The translations under genes and the position numbers were made by a program. A stretch of DNA of 64,000 bases. Source: JANSWP01 sp041941305. Its GTDB lineage: Bacteria; Bacteroidota; Bacteroidia; Chitinophagales; Saprospiraceae. The stretch lies in NCBI GenBank assembly GCA_041941305.1, contig JBGTQJ010000020.1:62001-126000 (forward strand), read 5' to 3'. Shown piece after piece: positions 1 to 7,170 of the stretch (position 1 is its first letter; every line of letters begins with the position of its first letter). The notes below the pieces were generated by a model that worked only from the letters and a program-made list of their open reading frames with translations, did not search any database and was not told the origin of the DNA.

Positions 1-227
1 TTATCAATGTGGTACATGCTACACAAAATCAATTGCAGAGGACTCCCCTTTGCTCCAATCACCAAATCGACCCCTGCCAGGTTTTTATCAAATTTTTCTT
101 GTACCTGTTTGTTTAAAACCAACAGTAATGAAATCAACCCTACGCCTAGTGCAAATAGTACCAGACTGAGGGTCATATTGAGTGGTTTACTTACCAAATT
201 TTTCCAACTAAGTTGAAGCAGATTCAT
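1..227 (-). CDS. ABC transporter permease, MacB/LolE (FtsX-like) type, N-terminal part only
   Basis: The reverse strand reads from an ATG at 227 to the window edge with no stop, giving about 75 residues. It starts MNLLQLSWKNLVSKPLNM, followed by one hydrophobic segment (about residues 19-37) and then a stretch ending DLVIGAKGSPLQLIL. This is the layout of MacB/LolCE-type permeases: a short cytoplasmic helix, a first membrane segment, then a periplasmic domain. The gene lies directly downstream of a LolD/MacB-like ATPase on the same strand, so the two probably form one exporter that handles lipoproteins, peptides or other envelope substrates. The rest of the gene lies outside the window, so the substrate class cannot be judged. 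Confidence 0.75.
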   Translation of the reverse strand, partial: MNLLQLSWKNLVSKPLNMTLSLVLFALGVGLISLLLVLNKQVQEKFDKNLAGVDLVIGAKGSPLQLILCSMYHID

Positions 228-229
228 CA

Positions 230-314
230 GTTGTCAATTATCAGTTGTGGGTTGTGAGTTAACGGTTATCAGCTCCTGGTAAACAGACAACTGACAACGG
301 ATAACAGACAACCT
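230..314. repeat. Heptad word array, inverted halves, between ABC genes
   Basis: Six 7-bp words run from 230 to 271 (GTTGTCA, ATTATCA, GTTGTGG, GTTGTGA, GTTAACG, GTTATCA). After a short spacer, four words of the opposite polarity run from 287 to 314 (ACAACTG, ACAACGG, ATAACAG, ACAACCT). The two halves are largely complementary and can fold into a long imperfect hairpin. The array fills the whole space between the ATPase and permease genes and would lie inside their common transcript. Confidence 0.75.
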
Positions 315-315
315 C

Positions 316-942
316 CTACAAGTTTATTTGATTTTTAAATCGAGATTTCAAACGTCCATCATGGGTAACGACGAGCAAAGTGGCGTTTACTTCTGAGGCT
401 TGTTCTTCCAATAGGTTGATAACTTCCTCAGTATTGGTATCATCAAGTGCAGAAGTTGGTTCATCAGCAAGGATGACATCCGGTTTATTGATCAAAGCCC
501 GGGCGATGGCAACGCGTTGTTGTTCTCCCTGGCTAAGTGAGTCTGTTTTGGCATCCAGCTTATGTCTCAAATTTAAGCGATTGAGTAATTCTTCGATTCT
601 GGTTTTGTCCACTTTTTCGCCAGCCAATTGCTGTGCCAATGCCAAATTTTCGCTCACGGTCAAAGCTCGGACGAAATGGGAAGTCTGGAAAATAATGCCG
701 ATATTTTTGCCTCTAAAATGATCTATTTTGGAAGTACTCAAATTGTTCAGATTGGTGTCGGCAATGATTACTGAACCACTTTGAGGAGTGCGTAAGCCAC
801 CCAACAAATGCAATAAAGTTGTTTTACCACAGCCAGATTGACCAATCAGCAACCAGTGTTCTCCGGATTTACAATCAATGTCCGGAAATTTCAAAGTATT
901 TTGACTGTCGTATGAAAATTGAAGGTTTTGTGTTTTTAGCAT
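316..942 (-). CDS. ABC transporter ATP-binding protein, LolD/MacB family
   Basis: A 208-residue stand-alone nucleotide-binding domain. It has Walker A GQSGCGKTT (34-42), a Q-loop near residue 86, the signature LSQGEQQR (136-143), Walker B VILADEPTSALD (156-167) and the switch histidine in VVTHD (194). Length and signature fit the LolD/MacB/FtsE group that energises FtsX-type permeases, and such a permease begins 88 bases downstream at 227. The pair is therefore probably one export system at the inner membrane. A promoter-like TATCTTTG on the reverse strand (955-948) lies so close to the ATG that the message may have little or no leader. The exact substrate is not visible. Confidence 0.9.
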   Translation of the reverse strand: MLKTQNLQFSYDSQNTLKFPDIDCKSGEHWLLIGQSGCGKTTLLHLLGGLRTPQSGSVIIADTNLNNLSTSKIDHFRGKNIGIIFQTSHFVRALTVSENLALAQQLAGEKVDKTRIEELLNRLNLRHKLDAKTDSLSQGEQQRVAIARALINKPDVILADEPTSALDDTNTEEVINLLEEQASEVNATLLVVTHDGRLKSRFKNQINL

Positions 943-947
943 GGTAG

Positions 948-955
948 CAAAGATA
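948..955 (-). promoter_or_regulatory. Bacteroidota -7 promoter element for the ABC operon
   Basis: Reverse-strand TATCTTTG matches the Bacteroidota -7 consensus TAnnTTTG and ends six bases before the ATG at 942. A transcript starting the usual 4-7 bases downstream would be nearly leaderless. No good TTTG -33 element is found at the right spacing. Confidence 0.4.
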
Positions 956-1039
956 AGAGGTCAGTTGTAAATATAAATTCAGGCAAAAATGCAAAAATAG
1001 AATTAGGCTGGAATATGAGTAAACCTAAAATTCACAAGG

Positions 1040-1073
1040 TTTGCAATATAGAACAGTTTTTTGCGTAAATTTG
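1040..1073 (+). promoter_or_regulatory. Bacteroidota promoter upstream of the pseudogene and sigma operon
   Basis: TTTG at 1040-1043 and TAAATTTG at 1066-1073 are separated by 22 bases, close to the usual 19-21. It faces the remnant gene at 1102 and, beyond it, the ECF sigma factor. It may have been inherited from the decayed gene. Confidence 0.6.
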
Positions 1074-1101
1074 AAACAAATAAAACAATAAAGCACGCCA
1101 T

Positions 1102-1309
1102 ATGAAACTCAAAACATGCCTCTTGGTTCTAAGTACGCTTCTTTTTTCTTCTCTTCTTTTGGCTCAACCCAAGTTAATTCGTGAAAAGACAATAAGATGG
1201 AATGCTCATATTGGTCGATGGCAAGACTAGTCATTTGCCAACAGGGACTTATGTTATACACATAAAAAACCAGAACCAAAAAGTATCCAGAAAATTATTG
1301 GTTTGGTAA
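1102..1309 (+). pseudogene. Internal-deletion remnant of a secreted T9SS protein, paralogue of the gene at 30028
   Basis: The first 42 codons (1102-1227, stop 1228-1230) encode a signal peptide and the start of a mature protein that matches the protein at 30028 almost word for word: both begin MKLKTCL, share SLLLAQP, then LIREK and IRWN. A few bases later, in another frame (1235-1309), 24 codons read LPTGTYVIHIKNQNQ and end KLLVW-stop. This corresponds to the last residues of the 30028 protein (LPRGTYVVQVQNRNG to KLIVW-stop). About 1.07 kb of the middle is therefore missing and the junction is out of frame. It is a dead copy with its start, signal peptide and sorting-domain end preserved. Confidence 0.85.
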
Positions 1310-1411
1310 AAAAATCATCCTTCCGGGAAAAAACCTTTATTTTAAATTGTCTAAACAATATCGTTTTTTCTTACAGCACGAAATTTAAAACCTTCCGCCA
1401 TCGAAACCATA

Positions 1412-1954
1412 TTGTATTCTGACCAAGTACTGGTAGCACAAAGCAAGAAGGGAGACCAAATTGCTTTCCGGCAGCTCGTAGAGCGACATCAGCAGCGAGT
1501 GCGCAAGACGGTGATCGGAATGCTTGGACAACAACCAGAATCAGAGGATGTGGCACAGGAAGTTTTTATTCGATTGTACAAAGCGCTCAGTGATTTTAAA
1601 GGAGATGCGAAATTGGAAACCTATTTGACTCGAATTGCCATCAATCTCTCTCTTAATGAATTGAAAAGAAGACAAAAACATCAAAAGCGTTTTTTGTTTT
1701 TTCAAAGAGAGGATAAGGATTTACAAATCGAGGACATCCATGCAAATCCTGGTAATTTTGACACTAAGGAGCTCATTCAAATAGCCCTGCAAAAACTGGA
1801 ACCAGAATTTCGTTCAGTTATTGTTTTGAGGTTAATTGAGGGCTATTCAGTTAAAGAGGCAGCCGAAATTCTGGAATTACCACAGGGTACCATTGCTTCG
1901 CGTTTGGCACGCGCTCAAAAAAAATTAAAAACAGTATTAAGTAAAATCATGTAA
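1412..1954 (+). CDS. ECF-type RNA polymerase sigma factor
   Basis: A 180-residue protein with sigma region 2 (about 18-95, including the DVAQEVFIRLYKAL segment that binds core RNA polymerase and the -10 element) and region 4 (about 120-175, with the helix-turn-helix GYSVKEAAEILELPQGTIAS). No region 3 is present, as expected for an ECF factor. The only start that fits is a TTG at 1412; no ATG occurs in frame before region 2. The stop is one base before the ATG of a membrane protein that looks like its anti-sigma factor, so the two are probably translationally coupled. It likely controls the downstream Spy-like genes as an envelope-stress response, but the target promoters are not evident. Confidence 0.9.
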   Translation: MYSDQVLVAQSKKGDQIAFRQLVERHQQRVRKTVIGMLGQQPESEDVAQEVFIRLYKALSDFKGDAKLETYLTRIAINLSLNELKRRQKHQKRFLFFQREDKDLQIEDIHANPGNFDTKELIQIALQKLEPEFRSVIVLRLIEGYSVKEAAEILELPQGTIASRLARAQKKLKTVLSKIM

Positions 1955-1955
1955 T

Positions 1956-2357
1956 ATGAAAAATTTGCGCGATTTACTGGTTTATTCTTTAGATAATGAT
2001 CTTTCTGCAGAAGAAAAGGTCCGCCTTGAGGATGCTTTAGCAAAAGATGTCGAATTGCAAAAAGAAAGAGATGATTTGCTAAAAATGAGGAATTTGTTTA
2101 AAGGGTTTGAAGTTTCCGGAAATTCTGATTTTTCTAATACGGTATTGGAAAAAATCAAGTTTCAAAATCAAAAAAGCAAACCTCAAATTGGAGCAAAGGT
2201 ATTTACGCTTTTCCCAAAAGTGGCGGCAGCTTCGGTAGCTATTTTATTACTTGTTATTTCTGCCTTATATTATTCAGAAATGAATTTTGTTTCGGATGCC
2301 TTGGTTGGAGTAGAAGATTTGACCCTTGACGAAGCGTATTCATTTTTGGAGTATTGA
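1956..2357 (+). CDS. Probable membrane anti-sigma factor
   Basis: A 133-residue protein with a charged cytoplasmic N-terminal half (SLDNDLSAEEKVRLEDALAK), one transmembrane helix at about 88-106, and a short acidic outer tail. The topology and the one-base spacing after an ECF sigma gene are what is expected of a sigma-sequestering protein. The N-terminal helix resembles anti-sigma domains in which the first helices clamp the sigma factor, but there is no zinc-finger HxxxCxxC motif. Function is inferred mainly from context. Confidence 0.7.
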   Translation: MKNLRDLLVYSLDNDLSAEEKVRLEDALAKDVELQKERDDLLKMRNLFKGFEVSGNSDFSNTVLEKIKFQNQKSKPQIGAKVFTLFPKVAAASVAILLLVISALYYSEMNFVSDALVGVEDLTLDEAYSFLEY

Positions 2358-2367
2358 AATGGTCATT

Positions 2368-2429
2368 CCTTATCGGTTGCCAATTCCTGGTTGAAATTTT
2401 AACCGACAACCGATAAGGGACAACCCACA
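2368..2429 (+). terminator. Heptad-built hairpin after the anti-sigma gene
   Basis: CCTTATCGGTTG (2368-2379) and its exact complement CAACCGATAAGG (2407-2418) form a 12-bp stem. The right side reads as 7-bp words ACCGACA, ACCGATA, AGGGACA, ACCCACA (2402-2429). It sits between the anti-sigma gene and the Spy-like gene and may attenuate transcription or stabilise the 3' end. Confidence 0.6.
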
Positions 2430-2439
2430 ATTGAAAACA

Positions 2440-2856
2440 ATGGAAAACTTAAAAATAATTTTGGCGATGATTGGCTTGGTGGCGATTGGTTTTATTGCCG
2501 GATTTCACACAAATAAAATCATGGTCCACAAAAAAGTGGAAGACATTGCCCGAGAGGGACCAAAAATGCCTTTTCATGAAAGCATGCTCAAATCACTGGA
2601 TCTAACAGAGGAACAACGTCTGGAATTGAAACCCGTTTTGAAAGAACATCACCAGAGGTTGCGAGAAATTCATCGCGATTTTAGAATTCATCGACATCAA
2701 ATGATGGAATCTTTCAATGAGGCTATAGATCCAATTCTGACAGAAGAACAAAAAGAAAAATTAAAAGAGCATATGAAACGGAAGCGAAGATTTCAGGAAC
2801 GTCTGGATAGCCTGCCTGGGCATAGAAAGATGAAGAAACGAAAAAGGGCAGAGTAA
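2440..2856 (+). CDS. Membrane-anchored Spy/CpxP-like periplasmic protein
   Basis: A 138-residue protein from the ATG at 2440 (an upstream TTG at 2431 adds only three residues). An N-terminal membrane helix (about 5-22) is followed by a highly charged, His/Lys/Arg-rich helical domain with two LTEEQ motifs (LTEEQR at 55-60, LTEEQK at 100-105). LTxxQ motifs mark the Spy/CpxP/ZraP family of periplasmic chaperones and metal-stress sensors. Its position after an ECF sigma/anti-sigma pair resembles the arrangement of metal- or envelope-stress operons. The anchor helix suggests it stays on the periplasmic face of the inner membrane. Confidence 0.75.
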   Translation: MENLKIILAMIGLVAIGFIAGFHTNKIMVHKKVEDIAREGPKMPFHESMLKSLDLTEEQRLELKPVLKEHHQRLREIHRDFRIHRHQMMESFNEAIDPILTEEQKEKLKEHMKRKRRFQERLDSLPGHRKMKKRKRAE

Positions 2857-2982
2857 TGATAATATTTGCTTGATCCTGGTTGTCAGAAAATTCACTGAAC
2901 ACAAATAAAATACAAGCCCGGGAAAAATATCCTCATTCAATTTGTCTAACCTTTATACTAATTCAAATTCTTTGTGCAATTG

Positions 2983-3023
2983 TATTTTTGCGTTGAAGTG
3001 TCAATACCGGTATGCACTTCAAC
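2983..3023 (+). promoter_or_regulatory. -7-like element followed by a strong inverted repeat
   Basis: TATTTTTG (2983-2990) fits the TAnnTTTG consensus although no TTTG -33 is well placed. Directly after it, GTTGAAGTG (2992-3000) and CACTTCAAC (3015-3023) form a perfect 9-bp inverted repeat around a second palindrome, TACCGGTA (3005-3012). The structure sits in the leader of the gene starting at 3058 and could be an operator or an mRNA hairpin. Confidence 0.5.
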
Positions 3024-3057
3024 ACATGAATGCATGATCACTCAAACACAACAAAAA

Positions 3058-4290
3058 ATGAAAAAGATAATAGCAGTATTTAGTTTTATACTGGTTCTGA
3101 TGGTTTCTCAAAACTTATTGGCACAACACCATCCTCACCATAGGTTTCATCATGAAAAACATCAGACTTTGGTCGATATGGTTATGGATGATTTGGAATT
3201 GACAGAAGAGCAACAACAACAATTGGCAGAATTGAGGAAAAAGCTAAAAGAAGAGCGCAAAGCTTTGAAGGAGGAAATACATGCAAATGAAGACATTTCC
3301 AGAGAAGAGATGCATAAAAAAATGATGGGACAACGAGAGGCTCAATTTGCTCAGGTAATGAATATTTTGAATGAGGAGCAGCAAGCCATTCTGAAAGCTA
3401 AGAAGGAAGAGGTAGAAGCGGAAATGAAGCAACGACGTGTGAGAATGAAAAAGCATCGTGCAGAAATGAAAGACCTTCGCTCTGAAATGAAGACCTATAA
3501 AGAAGCAAACATTCAACCAAAAGTAGCTGCCCAAAGGGCGAAGCTGGAAACAGTCCTAAGTGAAGAAGATAAAGCAACGATTGCAGAATTGAGACCTGTT
3601 TTTAAAGAATTGAAACAGCGCCATGAAAGACGTTTTGGAGGAAAACAAGCACCTAAAGAGCGGCCTTCAAAAGAAGAAATTGAAGAGCGAAAAGCTGAGC
3701 ATAAGGCAAAAATGGAAACCCTTAAACCTCATAAGGAGACACTTAAAGCTTTGGCTGAGAAGTATGATGCTGACATCGAAAAATTGTACACAGCATTGGA
3801 TGCAGACCACGAACTTTGGAAAAAAGAGATGAAAGCCATCCACAAAAAATACCAGTCTGAAAAGACAGAAAAAGCAGAAGGACGTAAGTTCCGCCACAAG
3901 AAAGAGATGCGCCCTCATCATGGTAAAAGAGAAATGAAGAAGGAACATGATGGTACTTTCTCCATGAACAAAGGTCATTTTCTTTTGCTTGAACCAGCTG
4001 AAGTCACTGAACTCGCTGTTAGCCAAAATGCACTGACCAAAATCTCTGTTTATCCAAATCCAGCTTCTAATTTGAATACCATCAATTACGAAGTCAAACA
4101 AGCTGGACAGGTACGCATCGAATTGCGCAATGAAGGTGGAGAAGTGTTAAGAGTCCTGACCGATGAATTTAAAAATACGGGCAATTTTGCCATTGAAGTC
4201 GATTTGGCAGAGTTGAGAGATGGGGTCTATTATTACACGATTACAGATGGAAACGGCGTGATTTCGAAAAAAGTCATTGTCTCCAAATAA
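3058..4290 (+). CDS. Secreted Spy-like protein with T9SS sorting domain
   Basis: A 410-residue protein. The start at 3058 is chosen because a clear signal peptide (MKKIIAVFSFILVLMVSQNL, cleaved after LAQ) begins there; the open frame extends 28 implausible residues upstream. Residues 25-300 are very rich in Lys, Glu, His and Met, predicted helical, with an LTEEQQ motif at 48-53 and a second EEQQA element, as in Spy/CpxP proteins but much longer. Residues 328-410 form a type A T9SS sorting domain (starting ISVYPNPAS, ending KKVIVSK). Exporting a Spy-like chaperone or metal-binding helical protein to the cell surface is unusual. It is probably part of the sigma regulon just upstream. Confidence 0.8.
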   Translation: MKKIIAVFSFILVLMVSQNLLAQHHPHHRFHHEKHQTLVDMVMDDLELTEEQQQQLAELRKKLKEERKALKEEIHANEDISREEMHKKMMGQREAQFAQVMNILNEEQQAILKAKKEEVEAEMKQRRVRMKKHRAEMKDLRSEMKTYKEANIQPKVAAQRAKLETVLSEEDKATIAELRPVFKELKQRHERRFGGKQAPKERPSKEEIEERKAEHKAKMETLKPHKETLKALAEKYDADIEKLYTALDADHELWKKEMKAIHKKYQSEKTEKAEGRKFRHKKEMRPHHGKREMKKEHDGTFSMNKGHFLLLEPAEVTELAVSQNALTKISVYPNPASNLNTINYEVKQAGQVRIELRNEGGEVLRVLTDEFKNTGNFAIEVDLAELRDGVYYYTITDGNGVISKKVIVSK

Positions 4291-4293
4291 TTA

Positions 4294-4357
4294 TTAATGC
4301 TACAATACTGCGATGATTTTATTATAGCATTGCAGCATCGCAGTATTGTAGCATTAA
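4294..4357. repeat. Octad word array / 22-bp perfect inverted repeat between convergent genes
   Basis: The arms at 4294-4315 and 4336-4357 are exactly complementary over 22 bp. The right side splits into 8-bp words AGCATTGC, AGCATCGC, AGTATTGT, AGCATTAA (4326-4357). It occupies the whole space between the convergent genes ending at 4290 and 4358 and probably serves as a two-way terminator. The same word family recurs at 7088 and 21689. Confidence 0.8.
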
Positions 4358-5314
4358 TTAGGTTCTTTTAATTTTTGGATAAAAATGTTTTTTATCTTCT
4401 GAAACGCCATCAAAAGGAGCTGGTGCTTCATTCATCTCCACTTTTGGAAATTTGATGGTTTGAAATCCTTCAAAGTCTCTTGCCCATTCTTTATGGTTGT
4501 ATACACAAACCGGGAGGCAGGCAGAGCAATAGTGATGCTCCCGAAAATAGGGAAAGCACTTTCCGGTATCTACCAGGTATCTATCATTGCCAAGATGATC
4601 TTTTCCTGCTTCCGGACTGCGTTCGTCGGGAATGGCATTGGCGGGACAGTATTTTCTGCATGCACGACAATTGTCACAAAATGCAGCAATTCCGGCATCA
4701 ATAGGCTGGTCAATTTCCATAGGTATAGAAGTGGCGACACTGCCCATTCGGAAAAGAGGTCCGAGCTTTGGATGTATGACGGAGCCATGTCTGCCTAATT
4801 CTCCAAACCCCGCTTTTAAGGCTATGGGAATATGAAGTAAATTACTATCTCCAATGGGATGTTCAATTTCACAGGTATAGCCAAGACTTCTAATATGGTC
4901 TGCCAGTTTTATCACCACCTCCCCTAAATGTTGATATACTCGAACACACTCAATTGCTGACTCTTTAGATGGAACTTTTTGAAAAGCACGATAGCGCATC
5001 CTTCCACCTACCGCAATTGCATATTTTTCTTCAATAGCTCTGCCTTTATAAATATCTGAGGGTTCTATTTCGCAAATGCCGACAATGTCAGCACCAAATT
5101 CTACAGCCTTTTCCCTGATATGTTTGCTTGCCTCCTGGGAAGAAGAGAATTCAACTTTTTGAGTTGCCACCTTACCATGAAATCTTGGAAATTGTTCATT
5201 GTATATTTCGGAAAGTATTTTTTGTACTTCCGGTAGGGTTGTATTCCTTCCCCCAACTCCAGCATACCAATCTTCCCACGAAAAAGCTGGTGGAGACTGT
5301 TTAGATGCTTCCAT
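4358..5314 (-). CDS. Two-[4Fe-4S] protein of the reductive dehalogenase/QueG-like superfamily
   Basis: A 318-residue cytosolic-looking protein. The ATG at 5314 is preferred over a TTG at 5344 because a promoter element overlaps the latter. The C-terminal third carries two cluster-binding sets: CDNCRACRKYC (Cys 213, 216, 219, 223) and Cys 253, 263, 266, 270 in GKCFPYFREHHYCSACLPVC. The middle (GDSNLLHIPIALKAGFGELG) resembles the cobalamin-binding core shared by reductive dehalogenases and epoxyqueuosine reductase. It lacks a Tat signal and no RdhB-like anchor is nearby, so organohalide respiration is unlikely. A cytosolic reductase, possibly corrinoid-dependent, fits better. Substrate unknown. 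Confidence 0.7.
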   Translation of the reverse strand: MEASKQSPPAFSWEDWYAGVGGRNTTLPEVQKILSEIYNEQFPRFHGKVATQKVEFSSSQEASKHIREKAVEFGADIVGICEIEPSDIYKGRAIEEKYAIAVGGRMRYRAFQKVPSKESAIECVRVYQHLGEVVIKLADHIRSLGYTCEIEHPIGDSNLLHIPIALKAGFGELGRHGSVIHPKLGPLFRMGSVATSIPMEIDQPIDAGIAAFCDNCRACRKYCPANAIPDERSPEAGKDHLGNDRYLVDTGKCFPYFREHHYCSACLPVCVYNHKEWARDFEGFQTIKFPKVEMNEAPAPFDGVSEDKKHFYPKIKRT

Positions 5315-5341
5315 ATTGTATATTCTTTTTCGGTTTTGCTT

Positions 5342-5349
5342 CAAATTTA
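5342..5349 (-). promoter_or_regulatory. -7 promoter element of the Fe-S protein gene
   Basis: Reverse-strand TAAATTTG at 5349-5342 matches TAnnTTTG, with a TTG 16 bases upstream. It lies about 28 bases before the ATG at 5314 and overlaps the alternative TTG start at 5344, arguing against that start. Confidence 0.45.
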
Positions 5350-5465
5350 GTTATTTTCACCTGTACAATCCTCCATCCTAAGCATGTTTAAATTTGCCGC
5401 TAGCAGCCAAGTAATGGAAATTTAAAAATATGCTCTATTGTTTCAACAAAAAACAAACATGATTC

Positions 5466-6506
5466 ATGGGACTATTTAGCCAACTTACCGAATCCATTCC
5501 CAAAATTAATATTGACGAAAAACTTTCTCTCGAACAAATCCAATCATTGTTGGGAGATAAATTTTTTGGATTGCTCAACCAAGCATATCAGGACAGACAG
5601 AGCGATACTGAAAACTCAGGATATTCAAAAGCGGATATTCAGAAAGTGATTCAGAAATATTCGAATATCAATATGGATATTTCGGCAACTTCGTCTTTTG
5701 TGCCAGGACCGTTGGGAATTTTGACTTCTGCTGGAGAAATGGTGGCAATTGTTGGCAACAATATGAAAATGATATATGATATTGGATGTGCCAATGACAA
5801 AGAGGATTTTTTGAATAAAGACTTGCTTTTGGATATTCCACTGCATGCAATGGGAGTCAATATGAACTTGGATATGCTACAGAATAGCCCTAGTGATTTA
5901 ATGGATTCGGCTGAAGATGTTTTGATGGAAAAGGCACTTGAATTTGGAAAAATTTCTGCTGAGAAGATGTTGAAGAAATCAATTGTAAAATTTATTCCGG
6001 TTGGAGGATCTGTCATCATGGCGATTTGGACCAAAATGATGAATAATAAAATTGCTCATACTACAAGTGATTTCTTTGATAGTGCAAAGGTATTGGCTCC
6101 TGTAGCTACTCAAAAGGACAATATAGACTCCAAACAATTGGAAATTGAAAAGATTAAAGCTTTTATCAATCTTATCGAAATAGATAAATCAATCAGTGAT
6201 GCTGAGATGCAATTTATTCTACCCGTTATAAAAAATGCTGAAATTGATGAGCATCAAAAAGAGACTTTTCTTACACAAGCGGGAAAAACGGGAAGCGAAT
6301 ATGAAGTCGATTTTGACTTAATAAAGCTTTCAAAAGAAGAAGCCGAGCTATTTTTGATGGATTTGGCAGTGCTTGCAAAACGTGATGGCTCTGTAGAAAA
6401 GGCGGAAAAAGAATACTTTATGAAAGTTGGTATTTCCTTGAATTTTGAAGAAAAAATATTGGAGGAACTCATAAATGAAGAAGCAACACAAAGCGTCTTG
6501 GTTTAG
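5466..6506 (+). CDS. EcsC-like / TerB-like domain protein
   Basis: A 346-residue protein without a signal peptide. The central part (about 75-205) has two weakly hydrophobic glycine-rich stretches (SSFVPGPLGILTSAGEMVAI and IVKFIPVGGSVIMAIW), like the EcsC/DUF697-type membrane-associated domains of Bacteroidota. The C-terminal part (about 225-340) resembles TerB-like helical bundles, with acidic repeats KAFINLIEIDKSISDAEMQF and LFLMDLAVLAKRDGSVEKAE. TerB-like domains bind metals and occur in stress and phage-response proteins. The gene stands alone between two unrelated genes, with TAAATTTG (5389-5396) as a possible -7 element. Assignment is by fold-level resemblance only. Confidence 0.5.
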   Translation: MGLFSQLTESIPKINIDEKLSLEQIQSLLGDKFFGLLNQAYQDRQSDTENSGYSKADIQKVIQKYSNINMDISATSSFVPGPLGILTSAGEMVAIVGNNMKMIYDIGCANDKEDFLNKDLLLDIPLHAMGVNMNLDMLQNSPSDLMDSAEDVLMEKALEFGKISAEKMLKKSIVKFIPVGGSVIMAIWTKMMNNKIAHTTSDFFDSAKVLAPVATQKDNIDSKQLEIEKIKAFINLIEIDKSISDAEMQFILPVIKNAEIDEHQKETFLTQAGKTGSEYEVDFDLIKLSKEEAELFLMDLAVLAKRDGSVEKAEKEYFMKVGISLNFEEKILEELINEEATQSVLV

Positions 6507-6602
6507 ACATTCTAACTTTAAAGCCCTTCAAATTTTGAAAACCCAATAGCGCTTGTGTAGTTTGGAAGTTGATTTTCGAACCATTTCAAAACTATAAACA
6601 AC

Positions 6603-7085
6603 ATGAAACGTACCTTACTTATCTTGGTGCCTATGGCACTCCTTGTCATTTTTGGCTCTTTTGACTGGAACTCAAATCCTAAACTTCCTGGTCATTCCAC
6701 CCATCAAATTACTCAGGATACCGCATTTGATCAAGCAGCTGCACTGGCAGCCCTTAAAGAAAAAATAAAAGGCAAAGAAGATAAACCTGCCGAAGAAGTT
6801 TTTGAAAACATTCAAACCCTGAAAGGCTTTCCCGCCGGAAGGCTATTGGCGATCATGCAGTTTGGATTTAGCAATTCGCTTGGGGTTTCTTGTGACCATT
6901 GCCACAATACGGATAATTGGGCAAGCGAAGAAAATACCAACAAGCAAGTTGCAAGAGATATGTGGGCTTTAGTGGGGAAAATTAATGGGGAATTATTGGC
7001 AAAAATCGAAAACCTCAATAGCGAACAGGTTTTTATTAATTGTACGACTTGTCATCGGGGAGAAGTGAAGCCTGCAACGAATTAA
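6603..7085 (+). CDS. Small periplasmic dihaem c-type cytochrome
   Basis: A 160-residue protein with an N-terminal signal sequence or anchor (hydrophobic residues 4-20) and two haem-c sites: CDHCH (97-101) and CTTCH (147-151). The segment between them (about 45-150, including FPAGRLLAIMQFGFSNSLGVSC) resembles the small photosynthetic reaction-centre-cytochrome-like family common in Bacteroidota, which are electron carriers rather than parts of a reaction centre. A methionine upstream of the first site could be an axial ligand. No oxidoreductase lies adjacent, so the partner is unknown. Confidence 0.8.
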   Translation: MKRTLLILVPMALLVIFGSFDWNSNPKLPGHSTHQITQDTAFDQAAALAALKEKIKGKEDKPAEEVFENIQTLKGFPAGRLLAIMQFGFSNSLGVSCDHCHNTDNWASEENTNKQVARDMWALVGKINGELLAKIENLNSEQVFINCTTCHRGEVKPATN

Positions 7086-7087
7086 TA

Positions 7088-7169
7088 ATGCTACAATACT
7101 ACTATGCTGCGATGCTGCAATGTTATGAAAACCAACCATCGCAGTATCGCAGCATAGTAGTATTGTAAT
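7088..7169. repeat. Octad word array between convergent genes
   Basis: Left half in 8-bp words: ATGCTACA, ATACTACT, ATGCTGCG, ATGCTGCA (7088-7119). Right half: ATCGCAGT, ATCGCAGC, ATAGTAGT, ATTGTAAT (7138-7169). A 22-bp core (7092-7113 against 7146-7167) is perfectly complementary. It begins three bases after the cytochrome stop codon and ends one base before the hemW stop codon. Confidence 0.8.
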
Positions 7170-7170
7170 A

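Noticed and set aside
2974..3057. 28-residue N-terminal extension of the T9SS Spy-like protein
   Set aside because: It overlaps a -7-like box and an inverted repeat, and a perfect signal peptide starts at 3058.
4358..5314. True respiratory reductive dehalogenase
   Set aside because: There is no Tat signal and no RdhB anchor; only the corrinoid/Fe-S core resemblance remains.
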